The translations under genes were made by a program, and so were the position numbers. From Saprospiraceae bacterium (GTDB taxonomy: Bacteria > Bacteroidota > Bacteroidia > Chitinophagales > Saprospiraceae), in contig JAHDHQ010000004.1 in NCBI GenBank assembly GCA_020631235.1, positions 1-64,000 on the forward strand: 64,000 bases of DNA, read 5' to 3'. The notes under the pieces are model-generated. The model searched no databases. It saw only the letters and a list, made by a program, of their open reading frames with translations, and was not told where the DNA came from. Positions 38,360 to 48,845 of this stretch are shown here, piece by piece (within the stretch, counting starts at the first letter, position 1; every line of letters begins with the position of its first letter).

Positions 38360-38935
38360 TTAAGCGTTTGCAATTCCTTTTCTAACACGACTTAAACTTT
38401 CTGGAGTAATTCCTAAAAAGGACGCTATCTGATAATTTGGTATGACTTCATGAAATACCTCATAGTCTTTAATAAATTGCTCATATTTTTCTTTTGCGCT
38501 AAGTGTGAGTAGCCCAAAGATTCTTTTTTGCAGTGTCGCAATTCTATTTTGAAGATTCATGCGATGCGCTAATCCAAATTCAGGAAATTTGGAATAAAGT
38601 TTTTCAAGTTGTATTTGCTCGATAATTATGATCTTTGAATGTGAAAGACTTTCTATACTCAGAATTGATTTTTCATTATTGAATATGGTCATGTAATCAC
38701 TAATCCACCAATTTTTGGTTGCAAATTGCAGGGTGTGATCTTTCCCCTTATCTGTTTTATAAAAAGCCCTTAGGCATCCACTAGCAACGAATATTTGGAT
38801 TTTCCTGCTTGAGTTTTTTTGCAAGATAATTTCACCTTTTTCTAGCTTTCGTTCAACAATGATGTCCTTCAAATCATGGAAAATATCATCTGATAAAGAA
38901 ATACTTTTTTCGATATATTCGATTAGTTCTTTCAT
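38360..38935 (-). CDS. Crp/Fnr family transcription regulator
   Basis: 191 residues. Residues 1-120 are a cyclic-nucleotide-binding-like beta-barrel (LEKGEIILQKNSSRKIQIFVASGCLRAF). The C-terminal helix-turn-helix reads YQIASFLGITPESLSRVRKGI, the Bacteroidota form in which SRVR closes the recognition helix. The cAMP-contacting residues of true CRP are not evident and there are no FNR cysteines, so the signal is unknown. It lies 65 bases upstream of the nitroreductase-hchA pair and probably controls it. Confidence 0.88.
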   Translation of the reverse strand: MKELIEYIEKSISLSDDIFHDLKDIIVERKLEKGEIILQKNSSRKIQIFVASGCLRAFYKTDKGKDHTLQFATKNWWISDYMTIFNNEKSILSIESLSHSKIIIIEQIQLEKLYSKFPEFGLAHRMNLQNRIATLQKRIFGLLTLSAKEKYEQFIKDYEVFHEVIPNYQIASFLGITPESLSRVRKGIANA

Positions 38936-39068
38936 ATGGATTCATTAATCTCTTGAAATGAATGTCAATGTCTTGGACTGCACAAAATCACAGCTTGTAA
39001 TCTAAGGCGGTGTGCCATTTTATACTTGGCCAATGTGCATTCTAAGTCAAAAACTAAACTTGTACTAT

Positions 39069-40679
39069 TTACAAGATAATTAGTTTTTTAGTCATTTTAT
39101 TTCCATCCGTTTCTACTGTGATAAAATATATCCCACTTGACAATGTGCTTAAGTCCAATTGTTTAACTGATTCATCTATCGGAGTAGAAATATATTTCTT
39201 TCCTTTGGCGTCATGAATTACTATTCGCTCTCCTTTGAGTTTATACAGCAAAATATTATCACTTGCGGGATTAGGGGCAAAAGAAAAATTAATATTGCTT
39301 ATTATAGGTTTTGTTGAGGAAATATCGTCTTCACAATTGCCTACCATATTTTCATCCATCCATTCTATACGTTCTTGGATCCAGCTTTTCATATAGCTGA
39401 TTTCTTCTTCGTAAGTTTCTGGAATTGGAAAAGGCTCGAACCAGATATTATTTCCTATAAAATCCCACCTTTCAAAGTTTCTTTCCAATGACTCTTCTAA
39501 AAATGCTGTCTGCGTATCCATCCACAGGAAAAGCGAATCTTCTTGTAGAAAACTATCCCTAAAATCTTTCCATCTGCAATTAAGTCGGTTAATAAACGTA
39601 GGATCGGTCATCATCTCTTGCCACCATAATGGCATTGTTCCGACATCCTCACAATTCTCTTGATTTTGTAAATAAGTCCACCCTGTGGTAATATGGCTAG
39701 AACATACAATAGACAAGCCATAAGATTGATCAAAATCCCAAATTGGACCTGCTGTCAGTTTTCCCCCTTTGCTGTCCTTATCCTTGTGCATATAAGTACT
39801 TAATTTATATCCGTCAGAATTTTTTGTGAACTCATTTATGAGCAGAAAATCAACGAAAGAATTTAGGTCTATATAGTCGGTATAACGGAAATCCTCATCG
39901 TTTGTGAAATCAGGAGAGAAAATGGCGTCTTCAAAGTCATGTATATAGTTGCTGATGTATTCCTTTTGTTGCGGCATAATTTTATGTGGCTTCGGATAAT
40001 ACCATTGGTATTTCATCGGAATGTCTCCTTGAGATTCATAATTGGATTCAAAAAGATCTTCATCTTCTACGTCCCATGTCCAATCAATCCGTAAAATATA
40101 TCCACCCGTCAAGGAGTCTCCTGCAATGTCGTCATCATCCAATTTTGCGATGTCTACACGATCATCATCCCTTTTAATATTTTCTGTTAAAATATATATC
40201 CCTTGATATTCTCCATCTATGACTAACTCCACAAATCTATAGTGTGCTGCGTAATGTCCCATTTTTCTAAAAAGATCAAAACTCAATGGAACGCGCAATT
40301 GAGTTTTATCAAGTACCATAGCGTGTAATATCCAATCTTCTTCTTTACCCATGCCTAGAAGTGGCGCTGCTATTTCATTTTGCACTTCATCCCATAGTTC
40401 AATGGTATATGTTTTTTTCTCATACAGCTGCGTAGAATTCCCCCGTGTTTCTATGCCTATGTGACCGTTATAATGATTGAATATATCGTCGATATTATTC
40501 AGTTGTCCAGGGCCATTATCGACAATACCCATTAAAGCCGGAATTTTTGGCTCATCTGGAATTTCATTAGCATTGGTGTTGATACTAATAATTGGCAACT
40601 TGCTTTCTGTTAAAATTTGTGCGTTTACTGATTGATTAACGAGCCAGAGAAACAACAAGACACCTTGCAAAATTTTCAT
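39069..40679 (-). CDS. CotH kinase family protein with type IX sorting domain
   Basis: 536 residues. A signal peptide (MKILQGVLLFLWLVNQSVNAQ) leads into a CotH domain: GHIGIETRGNSTQLYEKKTYTIELWDE, then LLINEFTKNSDGYKLSTYMHKDKDSKGGKLTAGPIWDFDQSYG (kinase-like active-site region). The last 75 residues form a type IX secretion C-terminal domain (FAPNPASDNILLY, then LSSGIYFITVETDGNKMTKKLIIL), so it is sent to the cell surface. CotH proteins are atypical kinases acting on secreted proteins. No partner is adjacent. Confidence 0.88.
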   Translation of the reverse strand: MKILQGVLLFLWLVNQSVNAQILTESKLPIISINTNANEIPDEPKIPALMGIVDNGPGQLNNIDDIFNHYNGHIGIETRGNSTQLYEKKTYTIELWDEVQNEIAAPLLGMGKEEDWILHAMVLDKTQLRVPLSFDLFRKMGHYAAHYRFVELVIDGEYQGIYILTENIKRDDDRVDIAKLDDDDIAGDSLTGGYILRIDWTWDVEDEDLFESNYESQGDIPMKYQWYYPKPHKIMPQQKEYISNYIHDFEDAIFSPDFTNDEDFRYTDYIDLNSFVDFLLINEFTKNSDGYKLSTYMHKDKDSKGGKLTAGPIWDFDQSYGLSIVCSSHITTGWTYLQNQENCEDVGTMPLWWQEMMTDPTFINRLNCRWKDFRDSFLQEDSLFLWMDTQTAFLEESLERNFERWDFIGNNIWFEPFPIPETYEEEISYMKSWIQERIEWMDENMVGNCEDDISSTKPIISNINFSFAPNPASDNILLYKLKGERIVIHDAKGKKYISTPIDESVKQLDLSTLSSGIYFITVETDGNKMTKKLIIL

Positions 40680-41482
40680 ACTATTTCTTTATATATACTA
40701 TATCCAAGGTCATTTGGAATGGTTGCGTAGTTTAAATTAAATTTGATAACTAAAGTATCTAATTTTTTTTGAGGTATAAGAAGAGTCTTAGTTTCAAAAC
40801 ATCAAATTAATAATTTAACAAAATGCAGCCCTGGAAGCTCGACGTTAGATGTTAGATGTTAGATGTTAGATGTTAGATAGTTCTAAATACTAAAATCTAA
40901 TAATCTAATATCTGAGTATTAGGGATTCTCAGCTGCAAGCTGAGACTAGCTACTGACTTTAGACTTTAGACTTTAGATAGCTCTAAATACTAACATCTAA
41001 TAATCTAATATCTGAGTACTAGGAATTCTCAGCTGCAAGCTGAGACTAGCTACTATTATAGACTTTAGACTTTAGACTTTAGATAACTCTAAACACTAAC
41101 ATCTAATAATGTAATATCTGAGTACTAGGGATTCTCAGCTGCAAGCTGAGACTAGCTACTATTATAGACTTTAGACTTTAGACTTTAGATAACTCTAAAC
41201 ACTAACATCTAATAATGTAATATCTGAGTACTAGGGATTCTCAGCTGCAAGCTGAGACTAGCTACTATTATAGACGTTAGACTTTAGACTTTAGACTTTA
41301 GACTTTAGACTTTAGATAGCTCTAAATACTAACATCTAATAATCTAATATCTGATTACTAAGGATTCTCAGCTGCAAGCCTGAGACTAACTCCCGTGATA
41401 GACGTAAGATATTTCTAAATACTAATATCTAAGTACTAAATACTAAGTACTAAGTACTAATATCTAAATACTCCCAACATCC
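40680..41482. other. Intergenic region of 803 bp dominated by a nested tandem repeat
   Basis: About 630 bases are the repeat array described separately. The first 160 bases (40680-40843) upstream of CotH are AT-rich without a clear promoter. No protein gene or T-tract terminator is recognisable. Confidence 0.6.
40844..41475. repeat. Nested tandem array: 100-127 bp units with a palindrome and a 7-bp variable repeat
   Basis: Five copies of the 8-bp-stem palindrome TCTCAGCT-GCA-AGCTGAGA lie at 40927-40945, 41027-41045, 41133-41151, 41239-41257 and 41366-41385 (the last with one extra C). Spacings are 100, 106, 106 and 127 bp. Between them lies gactttagacttta, a 7-bp repeat with 3 copies in most units and 6 in the last interval, which explains the 21-bp growth. 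The array opens with five gttagat units (40844-40878) and ends in decayed ctaagta pieces. Confidence 0.92.
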
Positions 41483-43879
41483 CTAAGCCAAAGCCGTCTT
41501 ATACACCTCACTCATCTTCTCCACATAAATAAACTCGACATTCTTGATGAATGAAGGGTTAATTTTCTCGACATCTTTTTGATTGTCCTTACAAAGCATG
41601 ATTTTCTTCATGCCTGATCGCTTCGCTGCGAGAATTTTTTCTTTGATACCACCTACAGGTAATACCTTTCCTCTCAATGTAATCTCTCCGGTCATTGCTA
41701 AATTAGGCGTGATCACTTCCTGTTTAAATGCCGAAACTAAAGCCGAAAAAATAGTAACCCCGGCACTGGGGCCATCCTTTGGAATCGCTCCTTGGGGTAC
41801 GTGGATGTGTACATCATTTTCAGCAAACAAAGTGGAGTCAATATTAAACTCGTCTGAATGGGACTTGATATAACTCAGTGCGGTAGTTGCGGACTCTTTC
41901 ATTACATCGCCCAGATTACCGGTTAAGGTCAGCTTCCCTTTACCTTTGCTTAAACTGGTTTCGATAAACAAGATATCTCCACCTACTTGCGTCCAAGCTA
42001 AACCAACAGCCACTCCTGGTGTTTCTGTTTTATTATCTCGTCCAATATTGTACTTAGCCGCACCAATCATATCTTTTAAATTGCCTGCTTTTACGGATGC
42101 TTCATAACTTTCTTCCATGGCCACTTTTTTAGCCACATGACGCATAACTTCTGCAATCTTTCTATCTAATGATCGAACTCCTGCTTCCTTAGTGTAGTTT
42201 TCTACCAATGCAGTTAATGCTGGCTTAGCAATTTTAATGTCTTTTGTTTTTAAGCCATGCTCTTTGCGCTGTTTAGGTACCAAATGTTTTTGGGCAATCT
42301 CCACTTTTTCTTCGGTAGAGTAACCAGCAATTTGTATGATTTCCATCCGATCCAATAAGGCTGGCTGTATGCTGCTTAAAGAGTTAGCTGTAGCCACAAA
42401 AAGTACTTTAGAAAGGTCATATTCTAGTTCTAGGTAGTTATCATAAAACTTGTCATTTTGCTCTGGGTCTAGGACTTCCAAAAGCGCCGAACTAGGGTCT
42501 CCTCGAAAATCTTTGCCCATTTTATCTATTTCATCCAAAAGAAAAACTGGATTAGACGAACCTGCTTTTTTCAAGGATTTGATGATTCGCCCTGGCATTG
42601 CTCCAATATAGGTTTTTCTATGCCCTCTGATTTCACTCTCATCATGCAAACCGCCTAATGACATTCTGATAAATTCACGATCTAATGCTCTGGCAATGGA
42701 TTTCCCTAAACTCGTTTTTCCTACACCTGGAGGACCCACTAAACAAATGATGGGAGCTTTCATATCTCCTTTCAGTTTGAGTACGGCTAGATGTTCTAAA
42801 ATTCGTTCTTTTACATCTTCGAGTCCGTAATGATCGCCGTTTAATATTTTTTCTACTTTTTTAAGGTCAAAATTTTCTTCCGTATACTCTCCCCACGGCA
42901 AATCCAACAACATTTCAAGATAACTCAGCGTTACTGAGTATTCTGCTATTTGGGGATTTAAACGCTTAGCTCTATTTAATTCTTTGGCAAAATGTTTTCC
43001 AATGTCGTCCGTCCATTTTTTGTCTTTTGCCCTTTTTTCTAGATTTACTAGTTCTTCAGCTTGCGGGTTTTGTCCGAGCTCATCCTGAATGGTCTTTAGT
43101 TGCTGATTTAGAAAATAATCACGTTGCTGCTTTTCGATACCTCCACGTACTTTTCCTTCGATTTGCTTTTTCAGTTCGAGCATTTGCAATTCCGTATCTA
43201 CTTCAGCAAGCACTAATTTAGCTCTATCGTCTGGTTTGTCAGCACTCAAAATATTTTGTTTTTTTACTACATTCTTATTCAAATTAGATGCAATAAAATT
43301 GACCAAAAAATCACGCTTCTTAATGTTATCTAGCATGACTACGGCCTCATTAGGAATGGTAGGTGACAACTCAATGATTTTACGAGCAATATCTTTTAAT
43401 GAAGAAACGGTGGCATCATATTCTAACTCTTTTCCTATAGGTCCATCGGGGATGGCTGTCACCTTTCCTTGTAAATAGGGTGATTCTTGATCTAAGAAAT
43501 CAAGTCTTACTCTAGCTCTTCCTTGCAAAATTGCTGTCGTACTGCCATCAGGCATTTTGATTAGTTTTACCACTCGCGCAATCACTCCAATGTTGTATAG
43601 ATCATCAAATGAAGGATCCGCGACTTCGATGTCTTTTTGAGCAAATACACCGATAAATTTGTTTCCATCATGAGCTTTCTTTACCGCGTTGGTTGATTTC
43701 TCTCTACCAATAGTTATAGGAATCACTGTACCTGGAAAAAGCACCGTGTTTTTCAAAGCAATAACAGGCAATGAATCAGGTATCTCGCTTTGTGCGTTTT
43801 CTTCTTCATCGCTTAAAGCAAATAAGGGAGGAAACTCATTATCTTGATTCTCTGGAGACAAATGTAAATGGTCAAACAT
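41483..43879 (-). CDS. lon: ATP-dependent protease Lon
   Basis: 798 residues, normal for Lon. The N-terminal substrate domain (LPVIALKNTVLFPGTVIPITIGREKS) is followed by a coiled coil and the AAA+ module with Walker A GPPGVGKTSLGKSIARAL and Walker B PVFLLDEIDKMG. The proteolytic domain has the Ser-Lys dyad: PKDGPSAGVTIFSALVSA (Ser) and GKVLPVGGIKEKILAAKRSGM (Lys). It degrades damaged and regulatory proteins in the cytoplasm. The gene ends directly at the tandem repeat array. Confidence 0.97.
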   Translation of the reverse strand: MFDHLHLSPENQDNEFPPLFALSDEEENAQSEIPDSLPVIALKNTVLFPGTVIPITIGREKSTNAVKKAHDGNKFIGVFAQKDIEVADPSFDDLYNIGVIARVVKLIKMPDGSTTAILQGRARVRLDFLDQESPYLQGKVTAIPDGPIGKELEYDATVSSLKDIARKIIELSPTIPNEAVVMLDNIKKRDFLVNFIASNLNKNVVKKQNILSADKPDDRAKLVLAEVDTELQMLELKKQIEGKVRGGIEKQQRDYFLNQQLKTIQDELGQNPQAEELVNLEKRAKDKKWTDDIGKHFAKELNRAKRLNPQIAEYSVTLSYLEMLLDLPWGEYTEENFDLKKVEKILNGDHYGLEDVKERILEHLAVLKLKGDMKAPIICLVGPPGVGKTSLGKSIARALDREFIRMSLGGLHDESEIRGHRKTYIGAMPGRIIKSLKKAGSSNPVFLLDEIDKMGKDFRGDPSSALLEVLDPEQNDKFYDNYLELEYDLSKVLFVATANSLSSIQPALLDRMEIIQIAGYSTEEKVEIAQKHLVPKQRKEHGLKTKDIKIAKPALTALVENYTKEAGVRSLDRKIAEVMRHVAKKVAMEESYEASVKAGNLKDMIGAAKYNIGRDNKTETPGVAVGLAWTQVGGDILFIETSLSKGKGKLTLTGNLGDVMKESATTALSYIKSHSDEFNIDSTLFAENDVHIHVPQGAIPKDGPSAGVTIFSALVSAFKQEVITPNLAMTGEITLRGKVLPVGGIKEKILAAKRSGMKKIMLCKDNQKDVEKINPSFIKNVEFIYVEKMSEVYKTALA

Positions 43880-44011
43880 AGTTTTTAATTAAAATAGTAA
43901 CAAGATGAGTATATGGATAGTCAATTTCTATTCCACGTCTAAAAGTCGGAAACTTTGTCAAAAACCAAGCCGGATCGGAAGATAAAGGTGACAATACGTC
44001 AGCAATTGTAC

Positions 44012-45919
44012 TTAGCTTACTGCCTCGGTAATAGCCTGCTCTTCAGAAGGAATGTCCATTACTTCTTTCTCTTCAGATTTATCTACTTCTACTTTGAGGT
44101 TATCGATGATAAACTCTTGCCTTTCGCGTGTGTTTTTACCCATAAAATAAGCTAAGATATCCTCGATTACAGCTCCTTCGTTGAGGACTACTGGCTCTAA
44201 GCGAATGTTATTCCCAATAAAGGCCCCAAATTCGTCTGGCGAAATTTCACCTAGACCTTTAAATCGCGTAATTTCAGCCTTACCTCTAAGGGCTTTAATC
44301 GCTTCTTGCTTCTCTTTTTCAGAGTAGCAATAAAACGTTTGTTTTTTGTCTCTAACACGGAATAGTGGAGTCTCTAAAATATACAGGTGACCATGTTTTA
44401 CCATGTCTGGAAAGAAGCTTAAGAAGAAAGTAAGCAATAACAATCGTATGTGCATTCCATCGACGTCGGCATCCGTAGCAATTACCACTTGATTGTATCT
44501 TAGATGTTCAATGCCGTCTTCTATATTTAATGCATGTTGCAGTAGATTTAGCTCTTCATTTTCGTATACTACTTTCCTGGTGTTTCCATAACTATTTAGA
44601 GGTTTTCCACGGAGACTAAATACTGCTTGAGTCTGTACATCTCTAGCTTTTGTAATGGATCCACTGGCTGAGTCTCCCTCGGTAATAAATATGGTAGAAG
44701 CTAATTTTTTGTCTTGATCTCCACGTTTATCACTGAAGTGGACGCGGCAGTCTCTAAGCTTCTTGTTGTGGACATTGGCTTTTCTAGCCCGTTTATTAGC
44801 TAATTCTTTAATGCCCGCAATTTCTTTTCTTTCACGTTCGGATTGCTGGATTCTTTTCAATAATTGTTCCGCAACGTCTTTATTTTTATGTAGATAATTA
44901 TCAAGGTTTGTTTTGACAAAATCCATGATAAATGACTTAACAGTAGGACTATCAGGGCCCATATTGAGTGAACCCAATTTAGTTTTAGTTTGAGACTCAA
45001 AAACGGGTTCTTCTACTCTTACACTGATGGCACCGATGACCGATTGTTGTATGTCTTTTGTGTTGAAGTTCTTATTAAAGTGGTCTCTGACTGTTTTAAC
45101 TATGGCTTCACGATAAGCTTGTAAATGAGTCCCCCCTTGTGTGGTGTTTTGTCCGTTTACAAAAGAATAGTATTCTTCACCGTATTGATTGTTGTGACTC
45201 AAAGCAATTTCGATGTCATCTCCTTTTAAATGTATAATGGGGTAACGAAGTTTTTCGACATCTGTTTTCCTAGTCAATAAATCTAAAAGACCGTTTTTAG
45301 AATAAAGTACTTTTCCATTAAAATGCAGTTTTAAGCCAGCATTTAAATAGGCATAGTTCCATAATTGATTTTCGACATAATCTGGTCTGTATTTATAATT
45401 ATGGAAAATGCTTTTATCTGGTATAAACTCCATCATAGTTCCATTGGACTCAGTTGTTTTGCCTATTTTTTTATCCGTAACTAGTTCGCCTCTATTAAAT
45501 TCAGCCAGTTTACTTTTACCTTCTCTAAATGCTTGGACTCTAAAAAAATCTGAGAGAGCATTTACAGCTTTAGTCCCTACTCCATTCAGTCCTACTGATT
45601 TCTTAAAGGCTTTAGAATCATATTTACCACCCGTGTTTATTTTAGAAACACAATCAATCACCTTACCCAGTGGTATCCCACGACCATAATCTCTCACTCT
45701 AACTTTCCCTTCTTCTATTTCGATTTCGATCTTATTTCCGAAACCCATCACAAATTCGTCTATGGAATTATCTATAATCTCTTTTAGTAAAATATATACA
45801 CCATCATCCATGCTGGATCCATCTCCTAATTTCCCGATATACATACCTGGTCTTAGGCGGATATGTTCTTTCCAATCCAGTGACCGTATATTATCTTCTG
45901 TATAATTTACTTGAGCCAT
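44012..45919 (-). CDS. parE: DNA topoisomerase IV subunit B
   Basis: 635 residues, the ParE size (GyrB of this phylum is similar, so the choice rests on motifs). GHKL ATPase motifs are [26 protein letters not shown] and [15 protein letters not shown]. The TOPRIM domain has [17 protein letters not shown] and [21 protein letters not shown]. The absence of a GyrB-type insert and the [14 protein letters not shown] opening fit ParE. It decatenates daughter chromosomes together with ParC, which is not in the window. Confidence 0.88.
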   Translation of the reverse strand: MAQVNYTEDNIRSLDWKEHIRLRPGMYIGKLGDGSSMDDGVYILLKEIIDNSIDEFVMGFGNKIEIEIEEGKVRVRDYGRGIPLGKVIDCVSKINTGGKYDSKAFKKSVGLNGVGTKAVNALSDFFRVQAFREGKSKLAEFNRGELVTDKKIGKTTESNGTMMEFIPDKSIFHNYKYRPDYVENQLWNYAYLNAGLKLHFNGKVLYSKNGLLDLLTRKTDVEKLRYPIIHLKGDDIEIALSHNNQYGEEYYSFVNGQNTTQGGTHLQAYREAIVKTVRDHFNKNFNTKDIQQSVIGAISVRVEEPVFESQTKTKLGSLNMGPDSPTVKSFIMDFVKTNLDNYLHKNKDVAEQLLKRIQQSERERKEIAGIKELANKRARKANVHNKKLRDCRVHFSDKRGDQDKKLASTIFITEGDSASGSITKARDVQTQAVFSLRGKPLNSYGNTRKVVYENEELNLLQHALNIEDGIEHLRYNQVVIATDADVDGMHIRLLLLTFFLSFFPDMVKHGHLYILETPLFRVRDKKQTFYCYSEKEKQEAIKALRGKAEITRFKGLGEISPDEFGAFIGNNIRLEPVVLNEGAVIEDILAYFMGKNTRERQEFIIDNLKVEVDKSEEKEVMDIPSEEQAITEAVS

Positions 45920-45938
45920 AGCTTTTAGGTTTAGGATA

Positions 45939-45969
45939 TAAAGTTACATATATTATAGAAAAACTCAAT
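45939..45969 (-). promoter_or_regulatory. Promoter for parE
   Basis: On the minus strand: TTG (plus 45967-45969), 20-base spacer, TAACTTTA (plus 45939-45946), one mismatch to TAnnTTTG. Transcription would start near 45932, 13 bases before the ATG. Confidence 0.45.
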
Positions 45970-46114
45970 ATGAACCAGAGCAGTTATTCCTTATATTACA
46001 TCTAAAAAAGCGATTATTTTGTCGAAAATGGCATACGCTTGTAACTTTTGGCCGTTCCCATACGGAACTATTATATCATACATTTTTTTTATAACTATGT
46101 ACAAAAACACAATT

Positions 46115-46804
46115 ATGAAAAAGCAATCAATATTTATCCTTCTACTTGTTCTAGGGCTTGTGGGTTTCACTGCACAGTCTTGTATAACAGATGCAAGTGC
46201 TGCTGATACCGCCGAAGAATTCTTAACCGCCTTATCTGAAGGCAACCTTGACAAAGCGCAAAACATGGCAGAAGATGGGACTAAAAGTTTATTAAAATCC
46301 ATCAAAAAATCACATAAGGATATCAAAAAAGGAAATCAAAAAGTAATTATCCTGAATGATGATCAAAATGGGGATGCTGCTACGGTAAAGTTTAGATACG
46401 ATGATAGTGATGAAGTGAATGTATTACATCTTTCGCTTGATAACGAAGAATGGAAAATCGCTATCGATGATAAAAACGAAGACATCATGATCGGCGATCA
46501 ATCGATGAAAGAATTAATGGGCGACTTAAACACTACTTTACAAAGGGCTATAGAAGTGGGTGCTGTCGCCTTAGATAATTTTTTAACGGGTGATAATGGA
46601 TTAATAAAAGTGGCCAGCGAATTATTAAAAATGAGTGGTGATGCGGCTTCTCAGATGGCTGACTCTATAAATATCAGCAGTTCCGATTTTGAAAAAGCAA
46701 TACAAGAACTATCGAGCAAAAACAATCCTGAACTAGAAGAAGCTAAAAACGAATTAAAAAAAGCAGCTGAAAAACTTAAGGAAATATTTAATGACAAAAA
46801 ATAA
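46115..46804 (+). CDS. Lipoprotein with a DUF4878-like domain
   Basis: 229 residues from the ATG at 46115, where a lipoprotein signal begins (MKKQSIFILLLVLGLVGFTAQSC). The longer frame to 46019 gives an unconvincing N-terminus. Residues 30-130 (ADTAEEFLTALSEGNLDKAQNMA, then VKFRYDDSDEVNVLHLSLDNEEWKIAID) look like the small NTF2-like fold of DUF4878. The C-terminal 100 residues are helical and end with a coiled coil rich in Lys and Glu. Anchored in the inner or outer membrane; role unknown. Confidence 0.72.
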   Translation: MKKQSIFILLLVLGLVGFTAQSCITDASAADTAEEFLTALSEGNLDKAQNMAEDGTKSLLKSIKKSHKDIKKGNQKVIILNDDQNGDAATVKFRYDDSDEVNVLHLSLDNEEWKIAIDDKNEDIMIGDQSMKELMGDLNTTLQRAIEVGAVALDNFLTGDNGLIKVASELLKMSGDAASQMADSINISSSDFEKAIQELSSKNNPELEEAKNELKKAAEKLKEIFNDKK

Positions 46805-46822
46805 AAGGCTAGATTAAGCATT

Positions 46823-46866
46823 AAAAAAAGCACTATGGATGATTTTTGCATCCATAGTGCTTTTTT
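46823..46866. terminator. Strong bidirectional terminator
   Basis: The stem GCACTATGGATG (46830-46841) pairs perfectly with CATCCATAGTGC (46849-46860) around a 7-base loop, flanked by seven A and six T. It ends both the DUF4878-like gene (plus) and the vWA gene (minus). Confidence 0.93.
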
Positions 46867-46878
46867 ACATCTATCTCT

Positions 46879-47988
46879 TTATTTCTTACTATATCCTGCT
46901 TTTTTCATTTCCTTATTTAGAGAAGTTACAATAGATGATTCCAAGCCATTTTCACCGTCTAAGGCTTGTTTTTTCTCGGCAATGTAGGCTTCTCGTTCTT
47001 TAGCTAAACATTCTATTTCTGACTGAATCCGCGCGCGATCCTTTTTCATTGTTTCTATTTGCTGCTTAATTTCTTGCTCGCTTTTATCTTGCAGTTCAGT
47101 TGGGAGTTCTTGCTTTTCTTCGATGATAGACTCATTCTCTTCATAGGCATCTACTAAGTCCCATTGACTATTTTTATACTGTTTCTTACTCTTATAAATC
47201 GAGCGATTTACATAATTTGATTTACCATAAACATTAGCGTTTGCATCTTGCTGGATTTGGTTGTCGCGATACTTACTCCCCTGCGATCCATAGTACATAT
47301 AGGTACTATTTAGCAACTGGTTTAAGCGTAAAATTTCATCATCGTATGGCGAATTAATATGGACTGTCTCCTGATTATGGTCAATATGCGTATAACTGCC
47401 TCTGGCTAAAACAGCCGCAGTATTCCAAAACATATTGACACCTTGCTGATAATCACCACAAAAAATAGTGTTAACGATCACCGATTGCTCTACCGCCTCA
47501 GCTAGAGCCGTTCTGTAAGGATATCTTCCTTGCGCAAAGGATTCGTTACCGGCAATATAAATTGCTTTTAAACCAGCAGATGGGCTCCATGCTAATTCAT
47601 TTAAGCTTCTATGAATAACCGTACCACAGTACTCTTGACTACCTCCAGTGGTCAATCTAAATAACTGATCAGAAATCAAATCCATATCACTGGTAAAGGG
47701 TACGATCATTTTTAAATAATCTTGGTAAGCAGGTACTGATCCACTTCCATATTCATACAAGGCAATTTCAAAGGCAATATCATCTTCCTCGTTTTTGTAC
47801 TTCGTTAAATCGTTGACTATATTCCACAATTGGGCCTTGGCTTGCTCTATCAGACCATTCATCGATCCGCTGGTATCTAATAGTATTGCCATTTGGACAT
47901 GGGTGTTTTTCGTTGGTTTATCTGCATGCGCAAAGGTGGATTGTGTATGGATGACTAAAAGGAAAAAAATCATTAGACCGTATTTCAT
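46879..47988 (-). CDS. Exported von Willebrand factor A domain protein
   Basis: 369 residues. After a signal peptide (MKYGLMIFFLLVIHTQSTFA) a vWA domain covers residues 30-225, with the metal-ion site MAILLDTSGSMNG (DTSGS at 38-42) and the later threonine/aspartate positions in FRLTTGGSQEYCG. Residues 290-369 are a charged coiled coil (EKQELPTELQDKSEQEIKQQIETMKKDRARIQSE...). vWA domains bind protein ligands. It follows the 48024 gene on the same strand with a 35-base gap. Function unknown. Confidence 0.8.
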   Translation of the reverse strand: MKYGLMIFFLLVIHTQSTFAHADKPTKNTHVQMAILLDTSGSMNGLIEQAKAQLWNIVNDLTKYKNEEDDIAFEIALYEYGSGSVPAYQDYLKMIVPFTSDMDLISDQLFRLTTGGSQEYCGTVIHRSLNELAWSPSAGLKAIYIAGNESFAQGRYPYRTALAEAVEQSVIVNTIFCGDYQQGVNMFWNTAAVLARGSYTHIDHNQETVHINSPYDDEILRLNQLLNSTYMYYGSQGSKYRDNQIQQDANANVYGKSNYVNRSIYKSKKQYKNSQWDLVDAYEENESIIEEKQELPTELQDKSEQEIKQQIETMKKDRARIQSEIECLAKEREAYIAEKKQALDGENGLESSIVTSLNKEMKKAGYSKK

Positions 47989-48023
47989 AATTGATAGTTT
48001 ATTAGTGAATGTTGTTTATAGTT

Positions 48024-48671
48024 TTAGTATTCTTTTTCTGTTGGTTCGAGCATAAACTTATTAGACTTCAAGCTTTGTTTCCATGCGATTTTTTCGCCCT
48101 GGCAATTTTTTACAGTACCCTCTGAGTTAAATTGATAATCGACTTCGAAGTAGCATTTATTCTCTCTCCTAGGCATTGCAACCCAAAGCCTTTTGCGAGT
48201 GCCTGATGGTATGCAGATGTAATTATTTCTGCTAATCCATAAGTCTTTGTATGGATTAGAGGAATAGTCTTTTGACTCGAAAGCGAGGCTTGTTTTTATC
48301 GCTAGGGCGCAACTCAAATGACTGGCTAATCCATTGACTTCGGTGGACTGTTCTAGTGTTTCTTTAACGACGGCAGCTTTTAATCGACCGTGACTTCCTT
48401 CGACATACACATCCTTGACGGATTGGTTGACTACCTCTGCTTGGGTAATCACAAATGTGCTATCGAAGATTTCTTTAAAAAGACCTTGATCTACATCGAC
48501 ATAGAGCCAAATACTCTTAGAAAAGGTATCTATAAAGTGATGGCTATCCTTAGGCTGACTCAGTGACCAAGAAGCATCAGCAAGCAGTGTGTTTTGCTGG
48601 GCCAATGTTGCTTTACTACGAAACAAAAGGAGAACTATAAAAAGAATGCATATGTATTGTCCCTGATTCAT
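48024..48671 (-). CDS. Secreted protein of unknown function
   Basis: 215 residues with a signal peptide (YICILFIVLLLFRSKATLAQ). No known domain. It contains two cysteines in the second half (LSCALAIKT, NNYICIPSG) and two near the end (NKCYFEVDYQF, VKNCQGEKIAW), which may form disulfides. The composition is soluble and beta-rich. It precedes the vWA gene and is divergent from the histidine kinase at 48846; the shared intergenic region is 170 bases. Confidence 0.65.
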   Translation of the reverse strand: MNQGQYICILFIVLLLFRSKATLAQQNTLLADASWSLSQPKDSHHFIDTFSKSIWLYVDVDQGLFKEIFDSTFVITQAEVVNQSVKDVYVEGSHGRLKAAVVKETLEQSTEVNGLASHLSCALAIKTSLAFESKDYSSNPYKDLWISRNNYICIPSGTRKRLWVAMPRRENKCYFEVDYQFNSEGTVKNCQGEKIAWKQSLKSNKFMLEPTEKEY

Positions 48672-48845
48672 TGTGATTGATTACTTCATCAAAATTGAAT
48701 CAAAAAAACAGTAAGAAAAACTTAGAATGGGTAGACTCAAATGCTTACTGGGTGAAACAGTCATTTGACTTTGTAAGCAAGTAAAAAAAGCCCAATTATC
48801 AAAAAACACATCCGTTAAAAAGCCTGTATCTTTATACTTGTGAAG

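Noticed and set aside
46019-46114. Longer N-terminus for the DUF4878-like lipoprotein
   Set aside because: It begins with TTG, has unlikely composition and would bury the lipoprotein signal.
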